Shown piece by piece: positions 1-6,519 of a stretch of DNA of 9,985 nt. The notes below the pieces were generated by a model. The model saw only the letters and a list, made by a program, of their open reading frames with translations. It did not search any database and was not told where the DNA came from. The stretch covers positions 1 to 9,985 of the forward strand of contig JAVBYK010000257.1 in NCBI GenBank assembly GCA_030824095.1. Reading direction: 5' to 3'. This DNA is from a bacterium. Lineage in GTDB: Bacteria; Pseudomonadota; Gammaproteobacteria; Burkholderiales; Burkholderiaceae_C. Positions within the stretch are counted from its first letter, which is position 1. The number at the start of each line of letters is the position of its first letter. The translations under genes were made by a program, and so were the position numbers.

Positions 1-1260
1 CTGTTCGAGGCGCGCAACGCACTGCGCGAGCATGGCTATGTGCTGGTGACCGAGGGCTATATGGACGTGGTGGCGCTGGCGCAGCTGGGTTTCCCCAACG
101 CCGTGGCCACGCTGGGCACGGCCTGCACCGCCGACCATGTGCACAAGCTGTTCCGCTTCACCGACTCGGTGGTGTTCAGCTTTGACGGCGATGCCGCCGG
201 ACGGCGCGCCGCACGCAAGGCGCTGGATGCCGCCCTGCCCTACGCCACCGATGTGCGCTCGATCAAGTTCCTGTTCCTGCCCGACGAGCACGACCCCGAC
301 AGCTTCATCCGCGCCCATGGCCAGGAAGCCTTTGCCCAGTATGTGAGCGAGGCCACGCCGCTGTCGCGCTTCCTGCTCGAAGCCGCGCGTGAAGGCTGCG
401 ACCTGGACAGCGCCGAGGGCCGCGCCCACATGTCCAGCAACGCCAAGCCGCTGTGGAGCCTGCTGCCCGAGGGCGCCCTGAAGCTGCAGCTGCTGGGCGA
501 GATTGCCACCCAGGTTCAGATCGACAGCCAGAAGTTGGGCGACCTGTGGGCCCATGCCGGCCCCAGGGGCCACAACCAGGGCCAGGCTCAGGCGCCATCC
601 GCAGGCCCGCACGGCGATTGGCGACCGGAGGATTTCAGCGACTACGGCGCCACAGAAGGCACCTGGAACCATCCACTGGACGGCAAGGACCCGGACGCCT
701 GGAAGACCCAACGCAAATGGGAGGGCAAAGGTGAGTGGAAGGGAAAGGGCAAATGGGACGGCAAAGGCAAATGGGAGCGTGATCGTCCGTTTCGCCCGCC
801 CCTGCGCGGTCCGCTGGCCACGCGCGCCGACCACGCCACCCGCATCCTGCTGGGCCACAGCGAGTTGTGGGAGGGGCTATCCAACGAAGACCATGCGCTG
901 CTGTGCGAGCTGCCGGCGCCGCATGGCCCGCTGTTGGCATGGCTGGAGGCGCAGTTGCACGAACACGGCCCTCTGGCCTGGGGCGCGCTGCGCGATGAAC
1001 TGCGTGGCCACGATGCCGAAGACCTGGCCCTGCGCCTGATGGCCGATCCCACTGTGGTGGCCGGAACCTTGGACGATGCTGCTGGCGAATCCGCTCCGGA
1101 ACTGCGCGACCTGCTCAACCGCATGCTGATAGACCGCATCAAAGAGCAGGAGACGCAGGCGATTGCGGACTCAACCGAAGACCCAGCGGCTCTGGGGCGC
1201 TACCGCGAACTGCACAACCGGCGCCTGCAACTCGAACTTGCCATCCGCCCAGCCGGTTGA
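1..1260 (+). CDS. dnaG: DNA primase, C-terminal part (5' end outside window)
   Basis: Makes the RNA primers for chromosomal replication and is recruited to the fork by the DnaB helicase. The frame is open from base 1, so the N-terminal zinc-binding domain and the first part of the catalytic core lie upstream; about 245 residues are missing if E. coli spacing holds. Visible are the TOPRIM motif EGYMD (Glu codon at 52-54) and the metal-binding DGD (Asp codons at 184 and 190), 44 residues apart as in E. coli DnaG, followed by the FLPDEHDPDSFIR segment. After the core comes a Gly/Gln/Pro-rich linker holding a tandem WxGKGx repeat (718-771), then a helical C-terminal domain ending RYRELHNRRLQLELAIRPAG that should bind DnaB. 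TGA stop at 1258-1260. Family assignment is near certain; the linker is unusual. Confidence 0.96.
   Translation: MFEARNALREHGYVLVTEGYMDVVALAQLGFPNAVATLGTACTADHVHKLFRFTDSVVFSFDGDAAGRRAARKALDAALPYATDVRSIKFLFLPDEHDPDSFIRAHGQEAFAQYVSEATPLSRFLLEAAREGCDLDSAEGRAHMSSNAKPLWSLLPEGALKLQLLGEIATQVQIDSQKLGDLWAHAGPRGHNQGQAQAPSAGPHGDWRPEDFSDYGATEGTWNHPLDGKDPDAWKTQRKWEGKGEWKGKGKWDGKGKWERDRPFRPPLRGPLATRADHATRILLGHSELWEGLSNEDHALLCELPAPHGPLLAWLEAQLHEHGPLAWGALRDELRGHDAEDLALRLMADPTVVAGTLDDAAGESAPELRDLLNRMLIDRIKEQETQAIADSTEDPAALGRYRELHNRRLQLELAIRPAG
718..771 (+). repeat. 18-bp tandem repeat in the dnaG linker (hexapeptide W-x-G-K-G-x)
   Basis: Three adjacent 18-bp units in frame encode WEGKGE, WKGKGK and WDGKGK, followed by a fourth Trp (WER). 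Trp codons start at 718, 736, 754 and 772, an exact period. The units differ at several bases (for example ggc/gga, aaa/aag), so the repeat is diverged rather than freshly duplicated. It lies between the primase core and the DnaB-binding domain and is strongly basic. Its function is unknown; a flexible nucleic-acid-contacting linker is a guess. Confidence 0.88.
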
Positions 1261-1277
1261 CGCCGGCAGCACCAGAG

Positions 1278-2081
1278 TTATTTGGTGACCCGGGGCAGGT
1301 ATTTCTGCTTCAGCTGCAGGTAGCGCCCGTCGGCCTTGAGACGTTGCAGCGCGGCATTGAGCCTTTTGGCCACGTCCGGGTCGGTGGCCATATTCACGCC
1401 ATACCAGTAGGACAGGCTGTCGTCCAGCACCCACACGGGCTGCAAATCGTCCGGCGAAAGCCCGGCATTCTTCGCGTTGTAGGCGGCTGCCCAATCCAGC
1501 GACACCAGCAGCTCAAATCGCCGGGCGATGAACTTCTTCATGTTCAGTTCGTCGTTGGAGCCCAGATCCAGCCCGGGGCCTAGCGTGTCCTGCAGGCCGT
1601 TGATGACAAAGCCCTGCTTGGTCAACGCCTTGGCCGATGCCGAATCGCGCGCCACGCCAATGCGGTAGGGCCGCGCGTCGTCCAGCGTCTTGAGGTTGAT
1701 GTCGGGCCGATCACGGTGCCGGTACAGCAGGATGCGCCGTTCGCTGATGGGACCCACCCATTGGAACAGGGCCTCGCGCTCCGGTGTGCGGGCCAACGAA
1801 TAAATCAGTGAGTTGGCCTGGCGGCCTACCATGTCGTAGGCCCGCGACCATGGCAGCACCTGCTTGTGGACGGTGATGTCGGCCTCCCGGGCCATCAGGT
1901 CCAGCAATTCGCTGGAAAAGCCGACCACCCGGCCATCCTGCTCGTAATTGAGCGGCGGCAGGGATTCGGTCAGGGCTGCTACCTCCAGTGCCTGTGCGGA
2001 TAGGCCACCCAATAGCCACAGAAGGGCCATACCCATCCAGGCGACCAACCGGACACACACGAAACGAACTACTGCAGGCAT
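1278..2081 (-). CDS. Periplasmic solute-binding protein, SBP_bac_3 family (orphan)
   Basis: A 267-residue protein of the family that binds amino acids or related small polar molecules in the periplasm (PF00497 type). Residues 1-31 look like a Sec signal peptide: Arg at 6 and 11, a hydrophobic core WMGMALLWLLGGL, and a likely cleavage after AQA. The mature protein opens LEVAALTESLPPLNYEQDG, the usual first strand and ligand loop, and carries SLARTPEREALFQWVGPI (about 95-112), matching the family pattern in which the Arg of TPER contacts ligand. It ends with the ALQRLKADGRYLQLKQKYL helix. The start is supported by CCTCC at 2091-2095 (GGAGG on the coding strand), 9 nt upstream of ATG. No permease or ATPase gene lies nearby, so it may serve a distant transporter or have a sensory or other role. 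It converges on dnaG with a 17-nt gap. Ligand not predictable. Confidence 0.87.
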   Translation of the reverse strand: MPAVVRFVCVRLVAWMGMALLWLLGGLSAQALEVAALTESLPPLNYEQDGRVVGFSSELLDLMAREADITVHKQVLPWSRAYDMVGRQANSLIYSLARTPEREALFQWVGPISERRILLYRHRDRPDINLKTLDDARPYRIGVARDSASAKALTKQGFVINGLQDTLGPGLDLGSNDELNMKKFIARRFELLVSLDWAAAYNAKNAGLSPDDLQPVWVLDDSLSYWYGVNMATDPDVAKRLNAALQRLKADGRYLQLKQKYLPRVTK

Positions 2082-2444
2082 GGAGCACCACCTCCGTGCA
2101 CAACTCTAGTTCGCCTATCGCAGCCCGAAAGCGGCAATCGCGGGCCATTTGCTGCATAGCACATTTCGGCGATAGAAAGCTGGAAATATTGCAATTTCAC
2201 GTTATACTACTAGGTTGTTTCGGCAAGAGCGACAGCAGCACCTCCGGGCCAGGCCAAAGCGTTGACAAGATCACAACCGGCCACCTTACCGCAAGGACTG
2301 CATTCCAAATGTTCGCCCTCCCATCTTGCCAGCTTGGGAAACGGCATCGATTCCATTTCCCGCCATGCCAACTTCACCCGCGCTCCGCGGTGTAGACGGC
2401 ACCCGCTCTGTTCGCCCGTTTTTTTGATGATCTGAGGTTCTCGC
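2082..2444. other. Divergent control region between the solute-binding gene and rpoD
   Basis: This 363-nt gap must hold promoters for both flanking genes, because dnaG transcription would have to cross an opposing gene to reach rpoD. It is more AT-rich around 2150-2220, where a -10-like TTATACTA reads TATACT on plus and TATAAC on minus. A perfect TTGACA hexamer sits at 2262-2267 but lacks a good -10 at normal spacing. The rpoD ribosome-binding site is GAGG at 2434-2437, 7 nt before ATG, preceded by a T7 run (2419-2425) without a convincing hairpin. A 7-bp inverted repeat CTATCGC/GCGATAG (2115-2121, 2169-2175) may be chance. No tRNA or convincing small ORF was found. Confidence 0.6.
2181..2208 (+). 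promoter_or_regulatory. Candidate sigma-70 promoter for rpoD
   Basis: TGGAAA (2181-2186, 4/6 match to TTGACA), a 16-nt spacer, and TATACT (2203-2208, 5/6 match to TATAAT). Transcription would start near 2215, giving a leader of about 230 nt before rpoD. It is the best -10 in the gap, but the -35 is weak and start-site data are absent. Confidence 0.4.
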
Positions 2445-4739
2445 ATGCCTGCTCAAAAATCTGTCAAAGCTGTTCAGTCCCCGTCCAAGTCCGATAAGAA
2501 AGCCAAGCCCGTGCCAGCCTCGAAACCACCCGTCACCAAATCCAAGGCCCAACTCCTGAAGGAATCGGCTGACGCCCTGCTCAACGCGGCAGCCGCCACG
2601 AAGAAAAAGCCCGGACGCCCCCCCAAGGCGGCAGCTGCGGAATCCAGCGCGCCAGCCAAGACCGGCGCCAAGCGGGGACGCAAACCCAAGAATGCAACGG
2701 AGTCCAGCGGTGACGATCTGGACATGGCGGACATTGAAGCCGATCTGGTGGGTGAACCGGAAGTTGCCGCAGCCCCTGGCGAGAAGGTCAAGCCCCTGCG
2801 CATGAAGATCAGCAAGGCCAAGGAACGCGCCTTGATGAAGGAATTTGGACTGGACGAAACCGTCCTGTCCGAAGAAGACATTGCCAAACGTCGCCAGCGC
2901 CTCAAGGCCCTGATCACGCTGGGCAAGACCCGCGGCTACCTGACGCACGGCGAAATCTCCGACCACCTGCCCGACAAACTGGTCGACGCGGAAACGCTGG
3001 AAGTGGTGATTTCCATGTTGAACGACATGGGCGTGGCGGTGTACGAACAAACGCCGGACGCCGAGACGCTGTTGCTGAACAACAATGTGTCCACGGCAGC
3101 TACCCCGGAAGAAGCCGAGGAAGAAGCCGAAGCTGCCCTGTCCACCGTGGACAGCGAGTTCGGCCGCACCACCGACCCCGTGCGTATGTACATGCGCGAA
3201 ATGGGCACGGTTGAGCTGCTGACCCGCGAAGGCGAAATCGAAATCGCCAAGCGCATCGAGGGCGGCCTGATGGCCATGATGGAGGCGATCTCCGCCTCTC
3301 CTGCCACCATCGCTGAAATCCTGCGCCTGGGTGAAGACATCCGCGAAGGCAAGGTGGTCATCACCACCATCGTCGACGGCTTCTCCAACCCCAACGAGGC
3401 CGACGATTACGTGGCCGAAGAAGACTTCGACGAGTTCGATGCCGATGATGACGACGACGGCAAAGGCGGCTCCAAGGCGCTGACCAAGAAGCTGGAAGAG
3501 CTGAAGAAAGAAGCTTTGTCGCGCTTCGACCGGCTGCGCGAGCTGTTCGAAAAAGTGCACAAGGTCTACGACAAGGAAGGCTACGGCACACCACACTACA
3601 TCACCGCCCAGAAGGCGCTGAGCGAAGAGCTGATGTCCATCCGCTTCACCGCCAAGGCGATTGAAAAGCTGTGCGACATGGTGCGTGGCCAGGTCGATGA
3701 CATCCGCAAGAAAGAGCGCGAGCTGCGCCGCATCATTGTGGACAAGTGCGGCTACCCGCAGGAACAGTTCATTGCCGAATTCAGTGGCCGTGACAAGAAC
3801 GGCAACCGCGTAGCCAGCCAGTTGTTGAATCTGAAGTGGATCGAGAAGCAGGCCTCTGCCGGCAAGTCTTGGAGCGCGGTCATGGGCCGCAACATTCCGC
3901 CCGTGCAGGACCTGCAGCAAAAGCTGACCGACCTGCAAGCCAAGGTCGTGGTGCCGCTGGACCAGTTGAAGGACATCAACAAGCGCATGAACGCCGGCGA
4001 ATACGCCTCGCGCGCCGCCAAGAAGGAAATGATCGAGGCCAACTTGCGCTTGGTAATTTCGATTGCCAAGAAGTACACCAACCGTGGTCTGCAGTTCCTG
4101 GATTTGATCCAGGAGGGCAACATCGGTTTGATGAAAGCGGTGGACAAGTTTGAATACCGCCGTGGTTACAAATTCTCGACCTACGCCACCTGGTGGATTC
4201 GCCAGGCCATCACCCGCTCCATTGCGGACCAGGCGCGCACCATCCGGATTCCGGTGCACATGATCGAAACCATCAACAAGATGAACCGCATCAGCCGTCA
4301 GCACCTGCAGGAATTTGGCTTTGAGCCCGATGCCAGCGTGTTGGCCGAGCGCATGGAGATCCCGGAAGACAAGATCCGCAAGATCATGAAGATCGCCAAG
4401 GAACCGATCTCCATGGAAACACCCATCGGTGACGATGACGACAGCCACCTGGGCGACTTCATCGAAGACGGTGCCAACACCGCGCCCATGGAAGCCGCGA
4501 TGCAGGCCGGCCTGCGTGACGTGGTCAAGGACATCCTGGACAGCCTGACGCCGCGCGAAGCCAAGGTGCTGCGCATGCGCTTCGGTATCGAGATGACCAG
4601 CGACCACACGCTGGAAGAAGTTGGCAAGCAGTTTGACGTGACCCGCGAACGCATCCGCCAAATCGAAGCCAAGGCCTTGCGCAAGCTCAAACACCCCAGC
4701 CGTTCGGACAAGCTGCGCAGCTTTACCGACAACCTGTAA
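2445..4739 (+). CDS. rpoD: RNA polymerase primary sigma factor (sigma-70/RpoD)
   Basis: The 764-residue housekeeping sigma factor directs RNA polymerase to most promoters. Region 1.1 is at about 150-210 (LKALITLGKTRGYLTHGEIS). Region 1.2 begins at DPVRMYMREMG (244-254). A long non-conserved region with an acidic DADDDDD patch (332-338) follows. Regions 2.1-2.4 run from EANLRLVISIAKKYTNRGLQ to STYATWWIRQAITR (531-591). Region 3 is about 600-680. Region 4 ends with the helix-turn-helix TLEEVGKQFDVTRERIRQIE (722-741). At 764 residues it is longer than E. coli RpoD (613). Much of the excess is a Lys/Ala/Pro-rich N-terminal extension of about 115 residues with two AT-hook-like motifs (KKKPGRPPK, KRGRKPK). 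The ATG is supported by GAGG 7 nt upstream. It is followed at 12 nt by aroE in the same frame. Confidence 0.98.
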   Translation: MPAQKSVKAVQSPSKSDKKAKPVPASKPPVTKSKAQLLKESADALLNAAAATKKKPGRPPKAAAAESSAPAKTGAKRGRKPKNATESSGDDLDMADIEADLVGEPEVAAAPGEKVKPLRMKISKAKERALMKEFGLDETVLSEEDIAKRRQRLKALITLGKTRGYLTHGEISDHLPDKLVDAETLEVVISMLNDMGVAVYEQTPDAETLLLNNNVSTAATPEEAEEEAEAALSTVDSEFGRTTDPVRMYMREMGTVELLTREGEIEIAKRIEGGLMAMMEAISASPATIAEILRLGEDIREGKVVITTIVDGFSNPNEADDYVAEEDFDEFDADDDDDGKGGSKALTKKLEELKKEALSRFDRLRELFEKVHKVYDKEGYGTPHYITAQKALSEELMSIRFTAKAIEKLCDMVRGQVDDIRKKERELRRIIVDKCGYPQEQFIAEFSGRDKNGNRVASQLLNLKWIEKQASAGKSWSAVMGRNIPPVQDLQQKLTDLQAKVVVPLDQLKDINKRMNAGEYASRAAKKEMIEANLRLVISIAKKYTNRGLQFLDLIQEGNIGLMKAVDKFEYRRGYKFSTYATWWIRQAITRSIADQARTIRIPVHMIETINKMNRISRQHLQEFGFEPDASVLAERMEIPEDKIRKIMKIAKEPISMETPIGDDDDSHLGDFIEDGANTAPMEAAMQAGLRDVVKDILDSLTPREAKVLRMRFGIEMTSDHTLEEVGKQFDVTRERIRQIEAKALRKLKHPSRSDKLRSFTDNL

Positions 4740-4751
4740 GCCCGCGCGCCG

Positions 4752-5600
4752 ATGGCAAACGACCGCCATTACAAGCTGGCTGGGGTCATGGGCTGGCCGG
4801 TGGCGCACTCGCGCTCACCGGTCATCCACAACCACTGGATCGCCGAACACGGCCTGCGTGGCGCCTACGTGCTGTTGCCGGTGCAGCCCGACAATCTGGA
4901 GCAGGCCCTGCGCGCGTTGCCCGTACTGGGCTTCGCCGGTTGCAACTTGACCATTCCACACAAAGTTGAAGCACTGAAGCTGGTAGACCGGGTGGAGCCG
5001 ATAGCCGCACGCATCGGCGCGATCAACACCATCGTGGTGGAAGCGGACGGGTCACTCACTGGTCGCAACACCGATGGCTTTGGCTATATTCACAGCCTGA
5101 TGCAGGAGCAGCCCGACTGGCGCCCTGCGAGCGGCCCGGCGGTGGTGATTGGTGCTGGAGGTGCCGCGCGCGCAGTCCTCGCTGGCCTGATTGATCAGGG
5201 TGTACCGGAGATCCGCCTGTCCAACCGCAGTGCTGCCAAGGCGCAAGACATGGCGGCTGAATTTGGTGGGCCGGTGCGTGCCATCCCCTGGGACGAGCGC
5301 CACGCAGCGCTCGAAGGCGCCGCCCTGCTGGTCAACACCACCAACCAGGGCATGCATGGCGAGCAGGAACTGGACCTGCGCCTGGACCTGTTGCCTGTGG
5401 ATGCGCTGGTCTCGGACATTATTTATGTGCCGATGGAAACACCGCTGCTGGCGTCTGCACGCCGGCTCGGCAACCCCACGATCAATGGCTTGGGCATGCT
5501 GCTGCACCAGGCGCGACCGGCCTTCGAGGCCTGGTTTGGTGTGCTCCCAGAGGTTGGCGCGGCCCTTCGGGCCAAGGTGGAAGCGACCCTGGCGATCTAG
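4752..5600 (+). CDS. aroE: Shikimate dehydrogenase (NADP+)
   Basis: Reduces 3-dehydroshikimate to shikimate with NADPH in the cytosol, the fourth step of the shikimate route to aromatic amino acids and folate. The 282 residues match the family's usual length. Substrate motifs: AHSRSP (18-23), NLTIPHK with the expected catalytic Lys71, and GRNTDG with the catalytic Asp108. The Rossmann part has GAGGAAR (134-140), then LSNRSAAKAQ (156-165), where the NRS..K pattern fits NADP preference. It closes with GLGMLLHQARPAFEAWFG. GVMGWPVAHS near the N-terminus resembles alphaproteobacterial AroE more than the usual betaproteobacterial form (from memory). ATG is the first possible start after the in-frame rpoD stop; no Shine-Dalgarno is visible in the 12-nt gap, so translation is probably coupled to rpoD. 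Its stop overlaps that of the convergent ComFB-type gene. Confidence 0.95.
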   Translation: MANDRHYKLAGVMGWPVAHSRSPVIHNHWIAEHGLRGAYVLLPVQPDNLEQALRALPVLGFAGCNLTIPHKVEALKLVDRVEPIAARIGAINTIVVEADGSLTGRNTDGFGYIHSLMQEQPDWRPASGPAVVIGAGGAARAVLAGLIDQGVPEIRLSNRSAAKAQDMAAEFGGPVRAIPWDERHAALEGAALLVNTTNQGMHGEQELDLRLDLLPVDALVSDIIYVPMETPLLASARRLGNPTINGLGMLLHQARPAFEAWFGVLPEVGAALRAKVEATLAI

Positions 5601-5881
5601 CGGGGCACCAAGCGGGTGCTGCGCTCCAACACAAAGTCGAAGCCGAACTTCAGTGCATCGTCCAACGCCGTTTCAATGGCGTGACGCTCCTGCTCGGTCA
5701 GGTAGAACATCATGTCCACATCGTGGCGCACATAGCGCGCCGGCAGTCGGTTCAGCGCCACACAGGCCACGTCACCCAACATGTCGGATGTGAACTCCGG
5801 GTGCGCTTCCGAGCGGCGGGCAACTTCCTCAAAAACGAGGCGCTCGAAGTAGTTGTGAACCTGTTCAAAGTTAAACACCAT
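5597..5881 (-). CDS. ComFB-family small protein
   Basis: A 94-residue protein with the pattern of the ComFB family (PF10719): NFEQVHNYFERLVFEEV at the start, then DMLGDVACVALNRLPARYVRH (about 39-59), the conserved D...C.ALN.LP.RY core, then a helical tail. The family is named after a Bacillus late-competence protein; a cyanobacterial homologue has been reported to bind cyclic di-nucleotides, so a second-messenger role is possible. No competence genes are nearby. I chose ATG at 5881 because GGAG sits 6 nt upstream on the coding strand; the longer reading from TTG at 5893 would overlap that ribosome-binding site. Soluble, with no signal peptide. It is convergent with aroE and divergent from the HxlR-type regulator gene. 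Family is fairly secure; role in this organism is unknown. Confidence 0.82.
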   Translation of the reverse strand: MVFNFEQVHNYFERLVFEEVARRSEAHPEFTSDMLGDVACVALNRLPARYVRHDVDMMFYLTEQERHAIETALDDALKFGFDFVLERSTRLVPR

Positions 5882-5980
5882 GGAATTCTCCAAAACACTG
5901 CACCGTCAATATTGCTCCGCGCAACCTTAACACCTCACCCCCCGACTGACAAGCAACCACAGGGTCCCCCTGCCGGCAAT

Positions 5981-6029
5981 GAAACTAGCTATGAAACTTG
6001 TAGCATGGGGAAAACTGCGATATAGTTTC
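5981..6029. promoter_or_regulatory. Repeat cluster, candidate operator of the HxlR-type regulator
   Basis: GAAACT occurs as a direct repeat at 5981-5986 and 5993-5998 (12-bp period), and in inverted form at 6024-6029 (AGTTTC). The outer copies form GAAACTA...TAGTTTC. A second inverted repeat, GCTA/TAGC (5988-5991, 6001-6004) with a 9-nt spacer, overlaps the predicted -35. The density of symmetric motifs over one promoter fits binding of a dimeric winged-helix repressor, probably the adjacent gene's own product. This is inference. Confidence 0.45.
5998..6026 (+). promoter_or_regulatory. Predicted sigma-70 promoter of the HxlR-type gene
   Basis: TTGTAG (5998-6003), a 17-nt spacer and TATAGT (6021-6026). 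The -10 matches consensus at 5 of 6 bases and spacing is optimal; the -35 keeps TTG. Start expected near 6033, giving a leader of about 90 nt. Confidence 0.55.
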
Positions 6030-6050
6030 GCCTGATGTAATATGCCGTGC

Positions 6051-6062
6051 GCGGGATCCCGC
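6051..6062. repeat. Perfect 12-bp palindrome in the HxlR gene leader
   Basis: GCGGGATCCCGC is its own reverse complement. It lies in the predicted transcribed leader and could form a 4-bp stem with a GATC loop in RNA, or be a protein-binding site in DNA. No function can be assigned. Confidence 0.5.
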
Positions 6063-6124
6063 TGGCGGCCAGTGGGGACTAGCAGTTGGTCGTCCAGAAA
6101 AACCGAATCGAGGAGAGGTAATCA

Positions 6125-6436
6125 ATGAGTTCGAAAGAATCGGTCGCCATCGGCCAGTTGCTGAGTCTGCTGGAGTCCCGCTATGCGATGCGCGTGCTGT
6201 GGGCCCTGCGTGACGGTCATGCCCAGACATTTCGACTGCTGCAGGACAGCGTTGGCAGCATCACACCCAATACCCTGAACACCCGCATCAAGGAATTGCG
6301 CGAAGCCGGTCTGATGACGCATGGCAGCGAAGGCTATGCCGTGACATCCACCGGTGCCGATTTACTCAAACGCCTGGGCGACTTGCAGGCATTTGCCGGC
6401 AAGTGGGCCAGCAGCCAGGCCAAAAAGGCCAGCTAG
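6125..6436 (+). CDS. HxlR-type winged-helix transcriptional regulator
   Basis: A 103-residue single-domain protein with the HxlR/MarR-like winged-helix pattern: SLLESRYAMRVLWALRDGHAQTF (about 14-36) in place of the family's GGKWTLRIL...RF, then SITPNTLNTRIKELREAGLM (45-64) as the recognition-helix segment, and GYAVTSTGADLLKRLGDL for the wing and dimerisation helix. Such proteins bind as dimers to short inverted repeats and often control a neighbouring divergent gene, here the ComFB-type gene. It contains no cysteine, so a thiol redox switch as in YodB-type members is ruled out. The start is supported by GGAGAGG at 6112-6118, 6 nt before ATG. It has its own predicted promoter and terminator, so it is probably monocistronic. 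Signal and targets unknown. Confidence 0.83.
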   Translation: MSSKESVAIGQLLSLLESRYAMRVLWALRDGHAQTFRLLQDSVGSITPNTLNTRIKELREAGLMTHGSEGYAVTSTGADLLKRLGDLQAFAGKWASSQAKKAS

Positions 6437-6470
6437 ACCCGGTTGCAGCGGCCATTTGGCCCCAAAAATG

Positions 6471-6496
6471 AGACAGGCGCTGCCTGTCTTTTTTTT
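6471..6496 (+). terminator. Intrinsic terminator after the HxlR-type gene
   Basis: Perfect 8-bp stem AGACAGGC / GCCTGTCT (6471-6478, 6482-6489) with a 3-nt GCT loop, running directly into eight T residues (6489-6496). An A5 run to the left (6464-6468) may allow some activity on the minus strand. Confidence 0.92.
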
Positions 6497-6504
6497 GTCT
6501 GCGG

Positions 6505-6510
6505 CATAAT
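6505..6510 (+). promoter_or_regulatory. Candidate -10 element for the FKBP gene
   Basis: CATAAT matches the -10 consensus at 5 of 6 bases and is the only good candidate between the upstream terminator and the FKBP gene. No recognisable -35 at 16-18 nt; that position falls inside the terminator stem. Start expected near 6517, just before the strong hairpin. Confidence 0.38.
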
Positions 6511-6519
6511 TCCTCCCTT

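Noticed and set aside
1252..1267. GCCGG/CCGGC hairpin at the dnaG stop as a terminator
   Set aside because: Only 5 bp with a 6-nt loop and no T run on either strand; not enough to call.
2262..2291. Perfect TTGACA as the rpoD -35
   Set aside because: At 16-18 nt downstream there is only CTTACC/TTACCG, a poor -10. Mentioned in the gap description but not called as a promoter.
1988..2395. 135-codon plus-strand frame across the gap before rpoD
   Set aside because: It overlaps the 5' end of the solute-binding gene, has no ribosome-binding site or family resemblance, and covers the likely promoters.
2286..4808. 840-codon open frame antisense to rpoD
   Set aside because: It mirrors the rpoD codon pattern; the His/Val/Leu/Gly-rich translation has no family motif and would overlap both neighbours. 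A by-product of GC-rich third positions.
5882..5893. Upstream TTG start for the ComFB-type protein
   Set aside because: TTG at 5891-5893 would place the start on top of the GGAG that serves the ATG at 5881, and the four added residues are not family-like.
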